This document shows positions 25,804 through 35,350 of a DNA stretch of 64,000 nucleotides, one piece after another. The translations under genes were made by a program, and so were the position numbers. The notes under the pieces are model-generated. The model saw only the letters and a list, made by a program, of their open reading frames with translations. It made no database searches and was not told the DNA's origin. How positions within the stretch are numbered: the stretch's first letter is position 1; each line of letters starts with the position of its first letter. Source of the DNA: Emticicia aquatilis (GTDB lineage: Bacteria > Bacteroidota > Bacteroidia > Cytophagales > Spirosomataceae); assembly GCF_014644295.1 (NCBI RefSeq), contig NZ_BMKK01000004.1, forward strand, positions 186,001 through 250,000. Reading direction: 5' to 3'.

Positions 25804-26094
25804 ATGTCAAACTCAAAAATAATATTCAATGAATTGAAAACACTGCTCACGAATCAGAATTTTTTGATTATCTATGAGCAAATATCCGAAAACGACTTGA
25901 ATATTTTTTTTGCAGCTTTAGAGACATTGTTTTTACTGAAAAAGGTAAAGCTTCAAAAAGAGATAAACTCCAAAATCTATTTAGCCATGCTTCATCAGAA
26001 ATTTAAAAACACTATTCACCTAAACTCTCCGCCGAGTTGGCAGATTCGAATCTTAGTCATATTCGGCAAAATCTTAGGATTTCGTATTCCATGA
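25804..26094 (+). CDS. hypothetical 96-residue protein, first gene of ATGA cassette
   Basis: Begins MSNSKIIFNELKTLLTNQNF. It has no signal peptide; the sequence is helical and Lys-rich in the middle (LLKKVKLQKEINSK) with a hydrophobic C-terminal part (WQIRILVIFGKILGF) that could touch a membrane. No family is recognised. The stop overlaps the ATG of the next gene (ATGA at 26091), which supports that it is translated. It starts 107 bases from the divergent 7TMR-DISM/LuxR regulator. Confidence 0.55.
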   Translation: MSNSKIIFNELKTLLTNQNFLIIYEQISENDLNIFFAALETLFLLKKVKLQKEINSKIYLAMLHQKFKNTIHLNSPPSWQIRILVIFGKILGFRIP

Positions 26095-27116
26095 ACTCAA
26101 TAAAATATCTTATGAAAACTATTCTTTTTATACTTTTCTCGGTTTATGCCTTTGCACAAATTGGCACAAAAGTTCAAACTTCCAAACCTCAATTAATAGG
26201 AAAGTGGAGCAATAATGAATTCGGTTTTGCGATGGTCTTAGAACTCAACTCCGACGGAAGCGGAAATTTTGATGGCGAAAGAATTTCTTACACAAGCACG
26301 CCCTCAACCTTATCCGTCAAACAAGATGGTGAAACAACGATTTATAAATATCTACTACAAAACAACAAACTAACGCTTTCGGGCGGAGATTTAGATGCAC
26401 CCATCACATTTTCAAAAGGTACAAGTTCGGTTAACTCAACTCCAAATATAACTACAAATGCTAATGCAGATATTCCCAAAACGAGTGCAATTGCCCCAGC
26501 AAACTTATTAGGAACATGGTCAGTCAATGGAGAAACAGTTGTGTTCAAAAATGATAAAACTGGAACTTATAATGGCAATCCGTTTAGATATTCAGTGGCA
26601 GGAAATACTCTTACTACATCTGGTAATACTGGTACGACAGTTTTCACATTCGCCGTTAACGGTAACTATTTGACGCTCATAGGTGGTGGAGTTAATGTGG
26701 TCATGCAACGTGGCAATGCAAGCAATTCACAATCAAACACTTATGGCAAAAGTTCGGGTGGAGGAATAGACCAAAGTATTGTTGGCAAATGGTGCTGGGC
26801 TAATACATCTTCAACTTATTCGAGTAGTTACAATAGTTCAAAATGTATTGTTATTAATGCCAATGGAAGCTACGAATATTATGCCGAAGGCTCAATAAGC
26901 GGCTACGGTGGCGGTGGTTACGGCGGTTCGTCGAGCCAAAGTGCCGACCGAGGCACATGGCGTCTGGAAGGCAATAGAATTCACGTTCAGTCGCAAGCGG
27001 AGGGTTATAAAGTCTATTCGTTTGAAAAACGGAATCATCCAAAAAATGGCGACCCGATGATAGTAATTGATGGAGATACTTATGTTTCGTATTACCAAAA
27101 AGCACCGTGGAGATGA
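26091..27116 (+). CDS. secreted protein with three lipocalin-like repeats
   Basis: Starting at ATG 26091 (overlapping the previous stop as ATGA) it has 341 residues; ATG 26112 is an alternative that leaves a shorter signal peptide. After the signal (cleavage near AFA-Q) there are three units beginning LIGKWSNNEFGF, LLGTWSVNGETV and IVGKWCWANTSS, each with a G-[KT]-W opening and a run of short strands, resembling lipocalin-like/DUF domains of secreted Bacteroidota proteins. A Gly/Tyr/Ser-rich loop interrupts the third unit. Ligand and role unknown. Its stop overlaps the ATG of the DUF3592 gene downstream. Confidence 0.72.
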   Translation: MNSIKYLMKTILFILFSVYAFAQIGTKVQTSKPQLIGKWSNNEFGFAMVLELNSDGSGNFDGERISYTSTPSTLSVKQDGETTIYKYLLQNNKLTLSGGDLDAPITFSKGTSSVNSTPNITTNANADIPKTSAIAPANLLGTWSVNGETVVFKNDKTGTYNGNPFRYSVAGNTLTTSGNTGTTVFTFAVNGNYLTLIGGGVNVVMQRGNASNSQSNTYGKSSGGGIDQSIVGKWCWANTSSTYSSSYNSSKCIVINANGSYEYYAEGSISGYGGGGYGGSSSQSADRGTWRLEGNRIHVQSQAEGYKVYSFEKRNHPKNGDPMIVIDGDTYVSYYQKAPWR

Positions 27117-27547
27117 GCCTACCAGCCTATACAAAAAAGCCCAAAACATTTTGGGAGAAAAACTTCGCCAGTATTTTTATTGGAGTTGGTTTTACTTTGA
27201 TTGGAATTACAGCATTGATTTTTATTGACCAGTATTTATTTTTTACGAAAAGTAAAGAAACCGTCGGTAAAGTTATTGGCTTTAAAGTACCGAAAAACAA
27301 AAGTTTACCAGTTCCAATTATTGAGTATTTTACGGCTGAAAATATCAAGTACGAATACCAACACACCGAAGGCACAAGTCCTTCAAGTTATCGAATTGGC
27401 GAGCAAGTAAATGTTTATTATAATCCCGAAAACCCAACAGATATTAATTTAGGATATAGTTTTTTTCCTATAACAATTTTGTTGTCTTTTGGGCTAATTT
27501 TTAGTGTATTTGGCATTTCATTTAGAAATAAAAACCAAAACTCATGA
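27113..27547 (+). CDS. DUF3592 membrane protein (first paralogue)
   Basis: A 144-residue protein with two membrane helices flanking a small beta-rich loop. DUF3592 marks: VGKVIGFKVPKNKSLPVPIIEY and SYRIGEQVNVYYNPENP. The start ATG 27113 overlaps the preceding stop (ATGA) and the end overlaps the next start in the same way. It shares the domain order with the next gene, so the two are tandem paralogues. The biochemical role of DUF3592 is unknown; the loop is probably outside the inner membrane. Confidence 0.78.
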   Translation: MSLPAYTKKPKTFWEKNFASIFIGVGFTLIGITALIFIDQYLFFTKSKETVGKVIGFKVPKNKSLPVPIIEYFTAENIKYEYQHTEGTSPSSYRIGEQVNVYYNPENPTDINLGYSFFPITILLSFGLIFSVFGISFRNKNQNS

Positions 27548-27975
27548 GCAAAAATGACCCACTCAAATATGTACTGTTTATTTTCCTCTCGATTGGAATT
27601 TTATTTAGTGCATTGGCTTGGTATTTCTATAAAAAACAAGCTAATTTTACAGAAACTGCCATCAAAACAACAGGCAAAGTTGTCGATTTAAGAGTAAGCA
27701 GAAAAGGTAGTAAAGCCCCAATCGTAGAGTATTTTGACGCCAAACAACAACAGCATCTCTACTATCATGATGTTTTCACAAGACCTTCGAGCTACTCAGT
27801 AGGTGACGAGGTTGAGATATTTTATTCGCCAATAAATACAGAAGATGCTCGACTAAGCCAAGACTATGTTCTGATACTTATTTTTGGTATTTTAGGTGTA
27901 GTTTTTATTACAGTTTCGGCGATTTGTATCAAAGTATTTGGGTGGCCATCAAATGGTGGCCATCAAAATGATTGA
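27544..27975 (+). CDS. DUF3592 membrane protein (second paralogue)
   Basis: A 143-residue protein with the same layout: N-terminal helix, central loop with TGKVVDLRVSRKGSKAPIVEYF and SYSVGDEVEIFYSPINTEDA, C-terminal helix. It is the last gene of the four-gene cassette and its ATG overlaps the preceding stop. Its 3' end overlaps the convergent gene at 27963 by 13 bases, so no separate terminator can be placed between them. Confidence 0.78.
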   Translation: MSKNDPLKYVLFIFLSIGILFSALAWYFYKKQANFTETAIKTTGKVVDLRVSRKGSKAPIVEYFDAKQQQHLYYHDVFTRPSSYSVGDEVEIFYSPINTEDARLSQDYVLILIFGILGVVFITVSAICIKVFGWPSNGGHQND

Positions 27976-28565
27976 AAGACTCTCAGTCGGTAATTTTCGG
28001 TAATTCTTCTGCTCCTAAATTGGTTAGAAACAATCGTAAAAAGTGGCTGAGCAACTGTGAGTGCTGCGGCTATTGGCCACTTATTATTTTGCAGCGGAGA
28101 AACACCCCAAGCAGCCCACTCAAAAACTAAATATCCAAAAGGCGAAAAAGTCTGCCAACCAATACCAATCTTGCGTTTTGGTCTTTTGTAGATTTTAGTT
28201 ACTTCATCGAGTTTTATTTCTACATATTCATAACGATTCGTGGTTTGGTTGAGAGCTGTCACTACAAACGAAGAATCCTTCACTTCATAAATATCATCTT
28301 CAAATACAAAACCATCTTTAGTCTTGAATCTAATCAGATTTCCAACGTAAAATCTATCTCTTGTATTTAGGCGTAGATTCTCAACTACTAAATATTTTTC
28401 CTTATTAATTAGTGCATATGTACGATTAGGGTCTTTTTTGAGGAGCAATTCCTCGACTGTTTGAGCCTGACGTAGATGAAAGTCTTGAGCATGGTTTACA
28501 AATGAAACCATAACTAAGATAGTTAAACAGATTATTCCTTTAAGTTGTAGATTTTTTTTCATCAT
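27963..28565 (-). CDS. hypothetical secreted or membrane-associated protein
   Basis: A 200-residue protein with a signal peptide (cleavage near NHA-Q). The central part (RFYVGNLIRFKTKDGFVFEDDIYEV) looks beta-rich, and a C-terminal hydrophobic part (KWPIAAALTVAQPLFTIVSN) may be a membrane segment. The ends RSRRITENYRLRVF are basic. No known family. Its 3' end overlaps the convergent DUF3592 gene by 13 bases. Confidence 0.65.
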   Translation of the reverse strand: MMKKNLQLKGIICLTILVMVSFVNHAQDFHLRQAQTVEELLLKKDPNRTYALINKEKYLVVENLRLNTRDRFYVGNLIRFKTKDGFVFEDDIYEVKDSSFVVTALNQTTNRYEYVEIKLDEVTKIYKRPKRKIGIGWQTFSPFGYLVFEWAAWGVSPLQNNKWPIAAALTVAQPLFTIVSNQFRSRRITENYRLRVFQSF

Positions 28566-28635
28566 TTTTCTTTACCTAACGGCTAACAAAAAGCGACCGA
28601 GCGTCGGCCACCGTTGCACGATTTACCTAACCTAA

Positions 28636-29232
28636 TTATTCTTTTACTGATACACCACCCGAAACAATTAGTTTCATCACTTCGGCACTCGGCATATCGA
28701 GCATTTGTATGTTTTCTTTTGGCACAAGCATCAATTCACCCGAAAAAGCATAGCTATGCGGAAAATAGACGGCAACCATATTACTAACGCCCAAACTCGT
28801 CAAATCATTTTGTGTAATGAAACCTATTTTATGCACACCCGCTTCTTTGTTGAGCAAAACTATGGCGGCTTGTGTGAATTTACGTTTATCGCCCACAAAA
28901 GCAGAAATCAAGTCTTTAAAAGCAAAATAAAAAATACGCACCAATGGCAGATGTCCAATAGCATTTTCGATAAGGTTTTGAATAGTTTGAGGCAAAAGCA
29001 CCGAAAACGTAAAGCCCGTAACCATTGTTCCTAAAACAATAATCAACGAACCTAAACCCGGAATTATCAAGTCACGGTTAGGGTCACCAGTCGGGATACG
29101 GATTCTGATAATATTATCAACAAAATCAAAAGCTCCTAATAATATATAAATTGTAAAACCAATTGGTGCAACAAATAGTAGTCCTCTTACGAAATAAGAA
29201 AGTAATCGGCTAAGTATAGTTCTTTCGGGCAT
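28636..29232 (-). CDS. DUF502 membrane protein
   Basis: A 198-residue protein. DUF502 features: two N-terminal membrane helices (VRGLLFVAPIGFTIYILLG and LIIVLGTMVTGFTFSVLLP), then the conserved IGHLPLVRIFYFAFKDL and a soluble beta-rich C-terminal part with HKIGFITQND. I prefer ATG 29232 (MPERTILSRLL) over an upstream in-frame GTG at 29259. Function unknown; the family is widespread in bacteria and plants. Confidence 0.85.
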   Translation of the reverse strand: MPERTILSRLLSYFVRGLLFVAPIGFTIYILLGAFDFVDNIIRIRIPTGDPNRDLIIPGLGSLIIVLGTMVTGFTFSVLLPQTIQNLIENAIGHLPLVRIFYFAFKDLISAFVGDKRKFTQAAIVLLNKEAGVHKIGFITQNDLTSLGVSNMVAVYFPHSYAFSGELMLVPKENIQMLDMPSAEVMKLIVSGGVSVKE

Positions 29233-29327
29233 ATTAAATAATTTTAGATAAATTAGCACGTTTTATATAAATTACAACATTTTCACACTGTTAAAAGTTT
29301 TTCTAAACACAAAACAACCGTTTATTT

Positions 29328-32129
29328 ATGAAAAAAATCATCCACCTAATTCTCATTTTTGCTGTATCTACTCAAGTTTTTGCACAAAAGCTCAATGTTC
29401 CAATCCCCAATAATCCTGCCGTAAAAGTTGGAACATTGAAAAATGGATTGAAATATTACATCCTGAAGAATGCCGAACCGAAAAATCGTATGGAACTACG
29501 TTTGGTAGTCAATGCAGGTTCTGTTTTGGAAACTGATGCTCAACAAGGGCTGGCACACTTCTTAGAACACATGAATTTTAATGGAACAAAAGAGTTTCCA
29601 AAGAACGAACTTGTGAATTTTCTGCAAAAATCAGGTATGAAATTCGGAGCCGACTTAAATGCTTCAACCAGTTTCGACGAAACGATTTACCAACTTCAAG
29701 TACCAACCGACTCAGCAAAATTATTTGAAAGAGCGTTCCAAATTTTGGCTGATTGGTCGAATTATGCAACGCTTGATACTGCCGAAATCAACAAAGAAAG
29801 AGGTATTATTTTGGAGGAAGAACGTACAAGAGGCAAAAATGCACAATCTCGTATTCAACAAAAACTTTTGCCAATTTTATTTAATAATTCTCGCTACTCT
29901 TCACGCCTTCCGATTGGTAAAACAGATATTTTAAAAACATTTCCTCCCGAAGAAATTGTAAAATTCTATAAAGATTGGTATCGTCCAGATTTAATGGCAG
30001 TTGTAGCAGTCGGTGATTTTGATGTGGCTCAAGTTGAAAAACTAATTACCGAAAAATTTACTGATATAAAAACGCCTAAAAGTGCTCCTAAACGAACAAA
30101 GTATGAAATTCCGCCATCAGCAGGCACGCAAACTTATCAGATTTTAGATAAAGAGATTCCTCAATCTACCTTCCAAATGTTTGCTCGTTTACCGAGAGAA
30201 AAAACTACTACGCAAGCTGATTATCGCACAGATATTGCCGAAAATCTTTTCAATCAAATGATTAGCACTCGATTACAAGAGGCTTCAAAGAAACCAAATG
30301 CTCCATTTGTGTTTGGAATTATGGGTTACAGTCCATTTTTGGGAGGTTTAGATGTTTTCCAAACGATTGTTTTGCCTAAAAATGCAGATGGAATGGAAGC
30401 AGCCATCAAATCTATGATTGACGAACAAGAACGTTTGAAACGTTTTGGCTTTACGAAAGGTGAATTAGAACGTGCTAAAAAGGAATACATGGTGGGTGTT
30501 GAGAAGAGTTTCAAAGAAAAAGATAAAACTAAATCGGCTGTTTTTGTGAATGGATTAGTTCAAAACTACCTTCAAGGAAGTGCTTTTACGGATGCGACCT
30601 TCCGCTATGAATTTGCACAAAAACAACTCGATGGCATTTCGCTCGATGAAATCAATGCGATTATCAAAAAAGTAATCAAAGAAGAGAACCGAGTTGGAAT
30701 AATTGTAGGTTCGGAAAAAGACAAAGATAAATTACCAGATGAAGCAAAGCTTAAAGGACTCATCAGTTATAAAAATCCTGATTTGAAACCTTATGAAGAT
30801 GAAGCTGTATTGACACCAATTTTGGAGAAAATACCAGAAGGTACAAAAGTAGTTTCGGAAAAGAAAATTGATGAAATCGGAGTTACTGAACTTGTTTTTG
30901 GAAACGGTGCGAAAGTAGCTCTAAAACCAACAAATTTCAAAAACGACCAAATTGTATTTTCAGCAAGTAGCAAAGGTGGTACTTCACTTTACAGCGATGC
31001 AGATTATTTTTCTGCCGAATTGGCCTCTACGATTGTATCCCAAGGTGGGGTAAGTAAATTATCAGATACCCAACTCGAAAAAGCTTTGGCGGGTAAAGTG
31101 GCTCAAGTTTATACATATATCGGAGAGTTGACCGAAGGAATTGGTGGAAGTACAACCCCAAAAGATTTAGAGACAGCACTCCAACTAATGTATGCGTACG
31201 TTACTCAACCTCGACGTGATGATGAAGTAGTGAAGAATTTCTTGAAAAACGAAAAAGAATTATTGACGAACTCTATCAAGACACTCACACCTGAAAAAGT
31301 TTTTGGTGATACTGTTACAACGGTTCTTTATCAAAATCATTTTCGTCGAACGCCAAACAAACCAGAAGATATTGATAAAGTAAATATCGACCGTGCCATT
31401 GAAATTTACAAAGAACGTTTTGCCGATTTCAGTGATTTTACTTTTGTTTTTGTTGGAAGTTTTGAAATTGAAAAAATTAAACCTTTACTCGAAAAATACA
31501 TTGGTGGCTTGCCTTCTACCAGACGTCAGGAATCATTCAAAGATTTGGGAATTAGCAAAGTAAAAGGCAAAGTTGAGAAGAATGTATATAAAGGCTTAGA
31601 AGATAAAGCTCGTGTAAGCTTACAATTCAACGGTAACTTTGATTATTCGGAAGAAGAATTAGTAAATTTAGATGCTTTAGCCGAAGTTTTAGATATTAAA
31701 CTCACCGAAAAACTCCGTGAAGAAGCAGGTGGTGTTTATACACCAAGTATTCGTTCATCGTACGAAAAGCTTCCAAAATCGACATATAATCTTACGATTT
31801 CGTTTGGTTGTTCACCAGCCAATGTTGATAAACTCGTAAAAATCACTTTAGATGAAATTGCCAAAATCAAAGCCAATGGCCCAGAAAAAGTTGACGTTGA
31901 AAAAGTAGTTGCCGAAGAAAAACGTGAAGTAGAATTACAAGTAAAAGAGAATGGTTTCTGGAATTCTTATCTACTTGACCAATATTCTGATGGTGAAGAT
32001 TTGAACTACATCAATCGCTACCAAAATCAGTTGATTGATAAAATTAGCATCGAAAGTGTAAAAAAAGCAGCCAATCAATTCTGTGCTGAAAACTTTGCTA
32101 AGTTTGTACTTTTGCCTGAGAAAAAGTAA
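29328..32129 (+). CDS. M16-family zinc metallopeptidase (pitrilysin/PqqL-like)
   Basis: A 933-residue secreted peptidase with signal peptide (VFA-Q). The inverted zinc motif HFLEH is at residues 77-81, with the third ligand provided by the EINKERGIILEEE segment about 75 residues later. Four M16 domains fit the length, arranged as two fused halves; the second half lacks HxxEH, as normal for full-length pitrilysin-type enzymes. The protein probably degrades peptides in the periplasm. A strong U-tailed terminator follows. Confidence 0.93.
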   Translation: MKKIIHLILIFAVSTQVFAQKLNVPIPNNPAVKVGTLKNGLKYYILKNAEPKNRMELRLVVNAGSVLETDAQQGLAHFLEHMNFNGTKEFPKNELVNFLQKSGMKFGADLNASTSFDETIYQLQVPTDSAKLFERAFQILADWSNYATLDTAEINKERGIILEEERTRGKNAQSRIQQKLLPILFNNSRYSSRLPIGKTDILKTFPPEEIVKFYKDWYRPDLMAVVAVGDFDVAQVEKLITEKFTDIKTPKSAPKRTKYEIPPSAGTQTYQILDKEIPQSTFQMFARLPREKTTTQADYRTDIAENLFNQMISTRLQEASKKPNAPFVFGIMGYSPFLGGLDVFQTIVLPKNADGMEAAIKSMIDEQERLKRFGFTKGELERAKKEYMVGVEKSFKEKDKTKSAVFVNGLVQNYLQGSAFTDATFRYEFAQKQLDGISLDEINAIIKKVIKEENRVGIIVGSEKDKDKLPDEAKLKGLISYKNPDLKPYEDEAVLTPILEKIPEGTKVVSEKKIDEIGVTELVFGNGAKVALKPTNFKNDQIVFSASSKGGTSLYSDADYFSAELASTIVSQGGVSKLSDTQLEKALAGKVAQVYTYIGELTEGIGGSTTPKDLETALQLMYAYVTQPRRDDEVVKNFLKNEKELLTNSIKTLTPEKVFGDTVTTVLYQNHFRRTPNKPEDIDKVNIDRAIEIYKERFADFSDFTFVFVGSFEIEKIKPLLEKYIGGLPSTRRQESFKDLGISKVKGKVEKNVYKGLEDKARVSLQFNGNFDYSEEELVNLDALAEVLDIKLTEKLREEAGGVYTPSIRSSYEKLPKSTYNLTISFGCSPANVDKLVKITLDEIAKIKANGPEKVDVEKVVAEEKREVELQVKENGFWNSYLLDQYSDGEDLNYINRYQNQLIDKISIESVKKAANQFCAENFAKFVLLPEKK

Positions 32130-32149
32130 GATAATAGTAATCATTCTTC

Positions 32150-32181
32150 AAAGCTCCTTCCTCATCGAAGGAGCTTTTTTT
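32150..32181 (+). terminator. rho-independent terminator of M16 peptidase gene
   Basis: AAAGCTCCTTC, 6-base loop, GAAGGAGCTTT followed by a T-run to 32181; 20 bases after the stop at 32129. Confidence 0.9.
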
Positions 32182-32358
32182 ATGTATATAAATCTCTTTC
32201 TATCAATAAATTACTTCGTAATTTGACCATTCAGTAAATTTCCCAACCGCTCAGTAAAACTTGGATTTAAAATTTTGGCTCTAAAAAAACATCGCTATAC
32301 TTTTAAGGTGTGATATCTTATTAAAATCAATTACTCCTTTATTTAAATACATTATACC

Positions 32359-33471
32359 ATGAAAAAAATTATCCTTACTTGTATTGCAATTGCATTTGGT
32401 GCAAATGCAATTGCACAAAGCACGCTCATTACTCCAGGCAATCAAGAAAGCAGAAATTTTGCCCCTGATTTAATCTTGACGAGTACTAATATTCCAGAAT
32501 TACGAGGGCAAAGGTCGGCTGGAGTTTTGGCAGCACCTACCGCAGTTACAAACAATTCATCTCTTTTACAAGTGAATGCCTTTGGACATACTGGTACAGG
32601 TTTTTTTAATGGTTCACAAATTAGATTTGCAAGTACAGAAACATGGACACCAACAGCCCGTGGAAGTGATATTGAATTTTCTACAACTCAAAATGGTACA
32701 ATTTCTTTTTCTGAAAAAATGAGAATATTGGGTAGTGGATTTGTTGGAATAGGTACTTCATCTCCGTCTCAAAAGTTAAGTATTGCTGATGGAAATTTGG
32801 TGCTTCAAACAAGTACAACTGATAAGGTATTAATTCAGAGTTCAGGAACTGCATCCGCAGGAATGATAACAATGAGTGCATCAAACGGCAATAACTCATT
32901 GTATATTAGAGCTTCAGATGCCACCAACAAAGCGGGTGAAATCTTATTTTATGACCCAACTACCAATCTCAAAACAATGGAACTTGATGGCGATTGGAAT
33001 ACTACTGGAAAAAGTAGAATCGTTGTGGATGAGCTGCAAATTACTGGTGGTGCCGATTTAGCTGAGTATTTTAAAGTTGATTCAAAAGTAAAAGTTGAAC
33101 CGGGAACAATTCTTTCGGTTATGTCAGATGGTAGTGCAAAACTTCAAATTGCAGAAAAAGCATATGACCATAAGGTGGTTGGTGTAATTAGTGGTGCAAA
33201 TGGCGTCTCTCCTGGCTTAATGTTACAACAAAAAGGTGTTGCATCTGTTGACGGCGACTACCCAATTGCTATTACAGGCAGGGTTTATGTAAAAGCCGAT
33301 GCTACTAAATGGTCAATTAAAGCAGGTGATTTATTGACTACTTCTGATATGAAAGGCTATGCAATGAGGGCCAAAAACTACAAAAAGGCACAAGGGGCTA
33401 TTATTGGAAAAGCTCTTACCGACTTAAATGAAGGTACAGGTATGGTTTTGGTTTTATTGGGTGTTAAATAA
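32359..33471 (+). CDS. secreted tail-fibre-like surface protein
   Basis: A 370-residue protein with signal peptide (AIA-Q). The N-terminal half holds fibre-like beta repeats (SGFVGIGTSSPSQKLSI, a phrase common in tail-fibre and trimeric surface proteins). The C-terminal half carries a conserved GGADLAEYF motif followed by PGTILSVMSDGSAKLQIAE and VVGVISGANGVSPGLMLQQ, a compact beta domain seen in secreted proteins of several phyla, sometimes with self-cleavage in related fibre proteins. No catalytic residue can be assigned. It is 13 bases ahead of the subtilase gene, so the two are co-transcribed. Confidence 0.75.
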   Translation: MKKIILTCIAIAFGANAIAQSTLITPGNQESRNFAPDLILTSTNIPELRGQRSAGVLAAPTAVTNNSSLLQVNAFGHTGTGFFNGSQIRFASTETWTPTARGSDIEFSTTQNGTISFSEKMRILGSGFVGIGTSSPSQKLSIADGNLVLQTSTTDKVLIQSSGTASAGMITMSASNGNNSLYIRASDATNKAGEILFYDPTTNLKTMELDGDWNTTGKSRIVVDELQITGGADLAEYFKVDSKVKVEPGTILSVMSDGSAKLQIAEKAYDHKVVGVISGANGVSPGLMLQQKGVASVDGDYPIAITGRVYVKADATKWSIKAGDLLTTSDMKGYAMRAKNYKKAQGAIIGKALTDLNEGTGMVLVLLGVK

Positions 33472-33484
33472 ACAAAATTGACTC

Positions 33485-35338
33485 ATGAAAAATATACTGA
33501 CATTTATATTGAGTTTAATATTCTTGATAACTTACTCGCAGGATATTAATAATCCTCAAATAGTAGAAAGTGTGCCTGAAAATATACGAATCGATGCTAC
33601 ATTATATAACATTGGGAAATTGGCCGCCACAAACAGAGCAGCCGCCGAAACTCAAATGTCTGACACAGGACTTAGGATGCGTTCGGGAACTAATGGTGAA
33701 AAGCTAATTAACGTAGAAGTAGTCTATAAAAACGATTACAATGCCACAAAAATAGAAGCAGATATTGATAAAAATTATCTCGAGAATCTTGGTTTTAAAG
33801 TGGAAACTTTATGGAAAAATCGAGCAAGTATTTGGTTAAATGCTGATGAGATAATGGCTTTAGGCTCAAAACTTGATAGCAGACATTTTATGTTTGCTGT
33901 AAGAAAAATTCTTCATGACAATGAAGGTCCAACAACGATGAACTCAGATAGTTATTCAGGTGTTGGAGGTAGCGGTATTCGAGTTGCTATTATTGATAGC
34001 GGTTTTGGTAGTTTATCAAGTGCTGTATCTGGAGGACATTGCCCAACACCAGCCTATATGTGGAGAAATGGCTCACAAGTTGCTACAGTAGCAAGTATGA
34101 CTTTAGGTGATGTACATGGAACTGCCTGCGTCGAAACAGTATATGACCATGTTCCTAATGCTACTTTTGAGCTTTATGATGTAGGCAATGATACAGAAAA
34201 AGGAGCTGCCGTTAATCTTTGTCAAGCACATGGTGTTAAAGTTATTTCGATGTCATTATCAACCTATAATACTGGTTGGGCAGATGATACAGGAGCAGCT
34301 TGTGTTGCAGCCAACGATGCTGGTAGCAGTGGAATTCTGTTCTTTACTTCATGCGGAAACCGTGCCCAAACTCACTGGGAAGGTTCATTTAGTGATTCTG
34401 ATGCAGACAATTGGCATAATTGGAGTGGAAGTGATGAACAAAATAATCGTACGGCTGGTCCTGGCGATTATATCAGAGCCTCTCTTTCTTGGAATCCTGT
34501 TGCAAACTCAGATTACGATGTATATATCTACAGAGCATCTGATAATACTGTATTAGCTTCAAGTACAAATTCTGGGTTAACTTTTGAGGATGTTGGCTGG
34601 ACAAATACTTCAGGTTCAAGTGTTTCAATATATATAGCCGTGAAAAAAATTGGTAGTGCAAGTCCTACTTTTGAGATTTTCAGTCATGATGATGGAAGTG
34701 CTTACCAATACCAAGTAGCAAGTGGTTCAAATACATCTCCTTCAAACTCAACCAATGACAATGTATTATCAGTTGGTGCAGTTCCTTACACAAGTTATGG
34801 TTCTGCGGCTGGAACATCAGGTATAATAGCCAGTTACAGTAGCCAAGGCCCAACAAACAGCGGGAACTTAGCTCCAGCCATTAGTTCAGCAACAAATACA
34901 ACAACTTTTGTATATGGAGGTAGTTTTGGAGGGACGAGTTGTGCTACTCCAAATGCAGCAGGTATGGCCGCAGCTTTTTGGTCTGGTAACTCTTATTTGG
35001 ATGGCACTGGGGTTAGACAGATTCTCTTAAAAAAAGCTCAAATTTACAAAGACTGGGGAACATCAGGCGTTGATTATATTTATGGAAACGGAGGTGTATT
35101 TTTATACGATTATGAAGCCAACACCAGATATATGTATAGAGGAGCTAATAATACAACTGGCCTCACTACCAGACCATTCTATACTTTTGCTCAAGCTCAA
35201 ACGAATACACCTAACAATGGAAAAGTTGTCATTTTAGGCGGAACTTATGGAGAAAATCTTGTTTTAGGTGCAAGTGGAGGGCTAAATAAAAAAATTCGAT
35301 ATTTAGCACTTAAACAAACAGCTTATGCTGGTTTATAA
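33485..35338 (+). CDS. S8 subtilisin-family serine peptidase
   Basis: A 617-residue secreted protein with signal peptide. The triad is complete: Asp171 (VAIIDSGFG), His211 (VHGTAC) and Ser485 (GGTSCATPNAAG), with oxyanion Asn292 (TSCGNRA). A jelly-roll-like insertion of about 110 residues lies between Asn292 and the Ser motif. The C-terminus (FYTFAQAQTNTPNNGKVVIL, then GTYGENLVL) looks like the first turns of a right-handed beta-helix that stops abruptly, and no T9SS sorting domain is present, so the C-terminus may be truncated. It is co-transcribed with the tail-fibre-like gene. Confidence 0.87.
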   Translation: MKNILTFILSLIFLITYSQDINNPQIVESVPENIRIDATLYNIGKLAATNRAAAETQMSDTGLRMRSGTNGEKLINVEVVYKNDYNATKIEADIDKNYLENLGFKVETLWKNRASIWLNADEIMALGSKLDSRHFMFAVRKILHDNEGPTTMNSDSYSGVGGSGIRVAIIDSGFGSLSSAVSGGHCPTPAYMWRNGSQVATVASMTLGDVHGTACVETVYDHVPNATFELYDVGNDTEKGAAVNLCQAHGVKVISMSLSTYNTGWADDTGAACVAANDAGSSGILFFTSCGNRAQTHWEGSFSDSDADNWHNWSGSDEQNNRTAGPGDYIRASLSWNPVANSDYDVYIYRASDNTVLASSTNSGLTFEDVGWTNTSGSSVSIYIAVKKIGSASPTFEIFSHDDGSAYQYQVASGSNTSPSNSTNDNVLSVGAVPYTSYGSAAGTSGIIASYSSQGPTNSGNLAPAISSATNTTTFVYGGSFGGTSCATPNAAGMAAAFWSGNSYLDGTGVRQILLKKAQIYKDWGTSGVDYIYGNGGVFLYDYEANTRYMYRGANNTTGLTTRPFYTFAQAQTNTPNNGKVVILGGTYGENLVLGASGGLNKKIRYLALKQTAYAGL

Positions 35339-35350
35339 TATTTCAGGTAT

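Noticed and set aside
26040-26055. GATTCGAATC, resembling a tRNA T-loop
   Set aside because: It lies inside the coding frame of the 96-residue gene and no cloverleaf can be built around it; no other tRNA-like element was seen in the window.
32359-35338. Prophage remnant suggested by tail-fibre-like protein
   Set aside because: The protein has a signal peptide, and no capsid, terminase, integrase or lysis gene is nearby; such modules are common in secreted Bacteroidota proteins.
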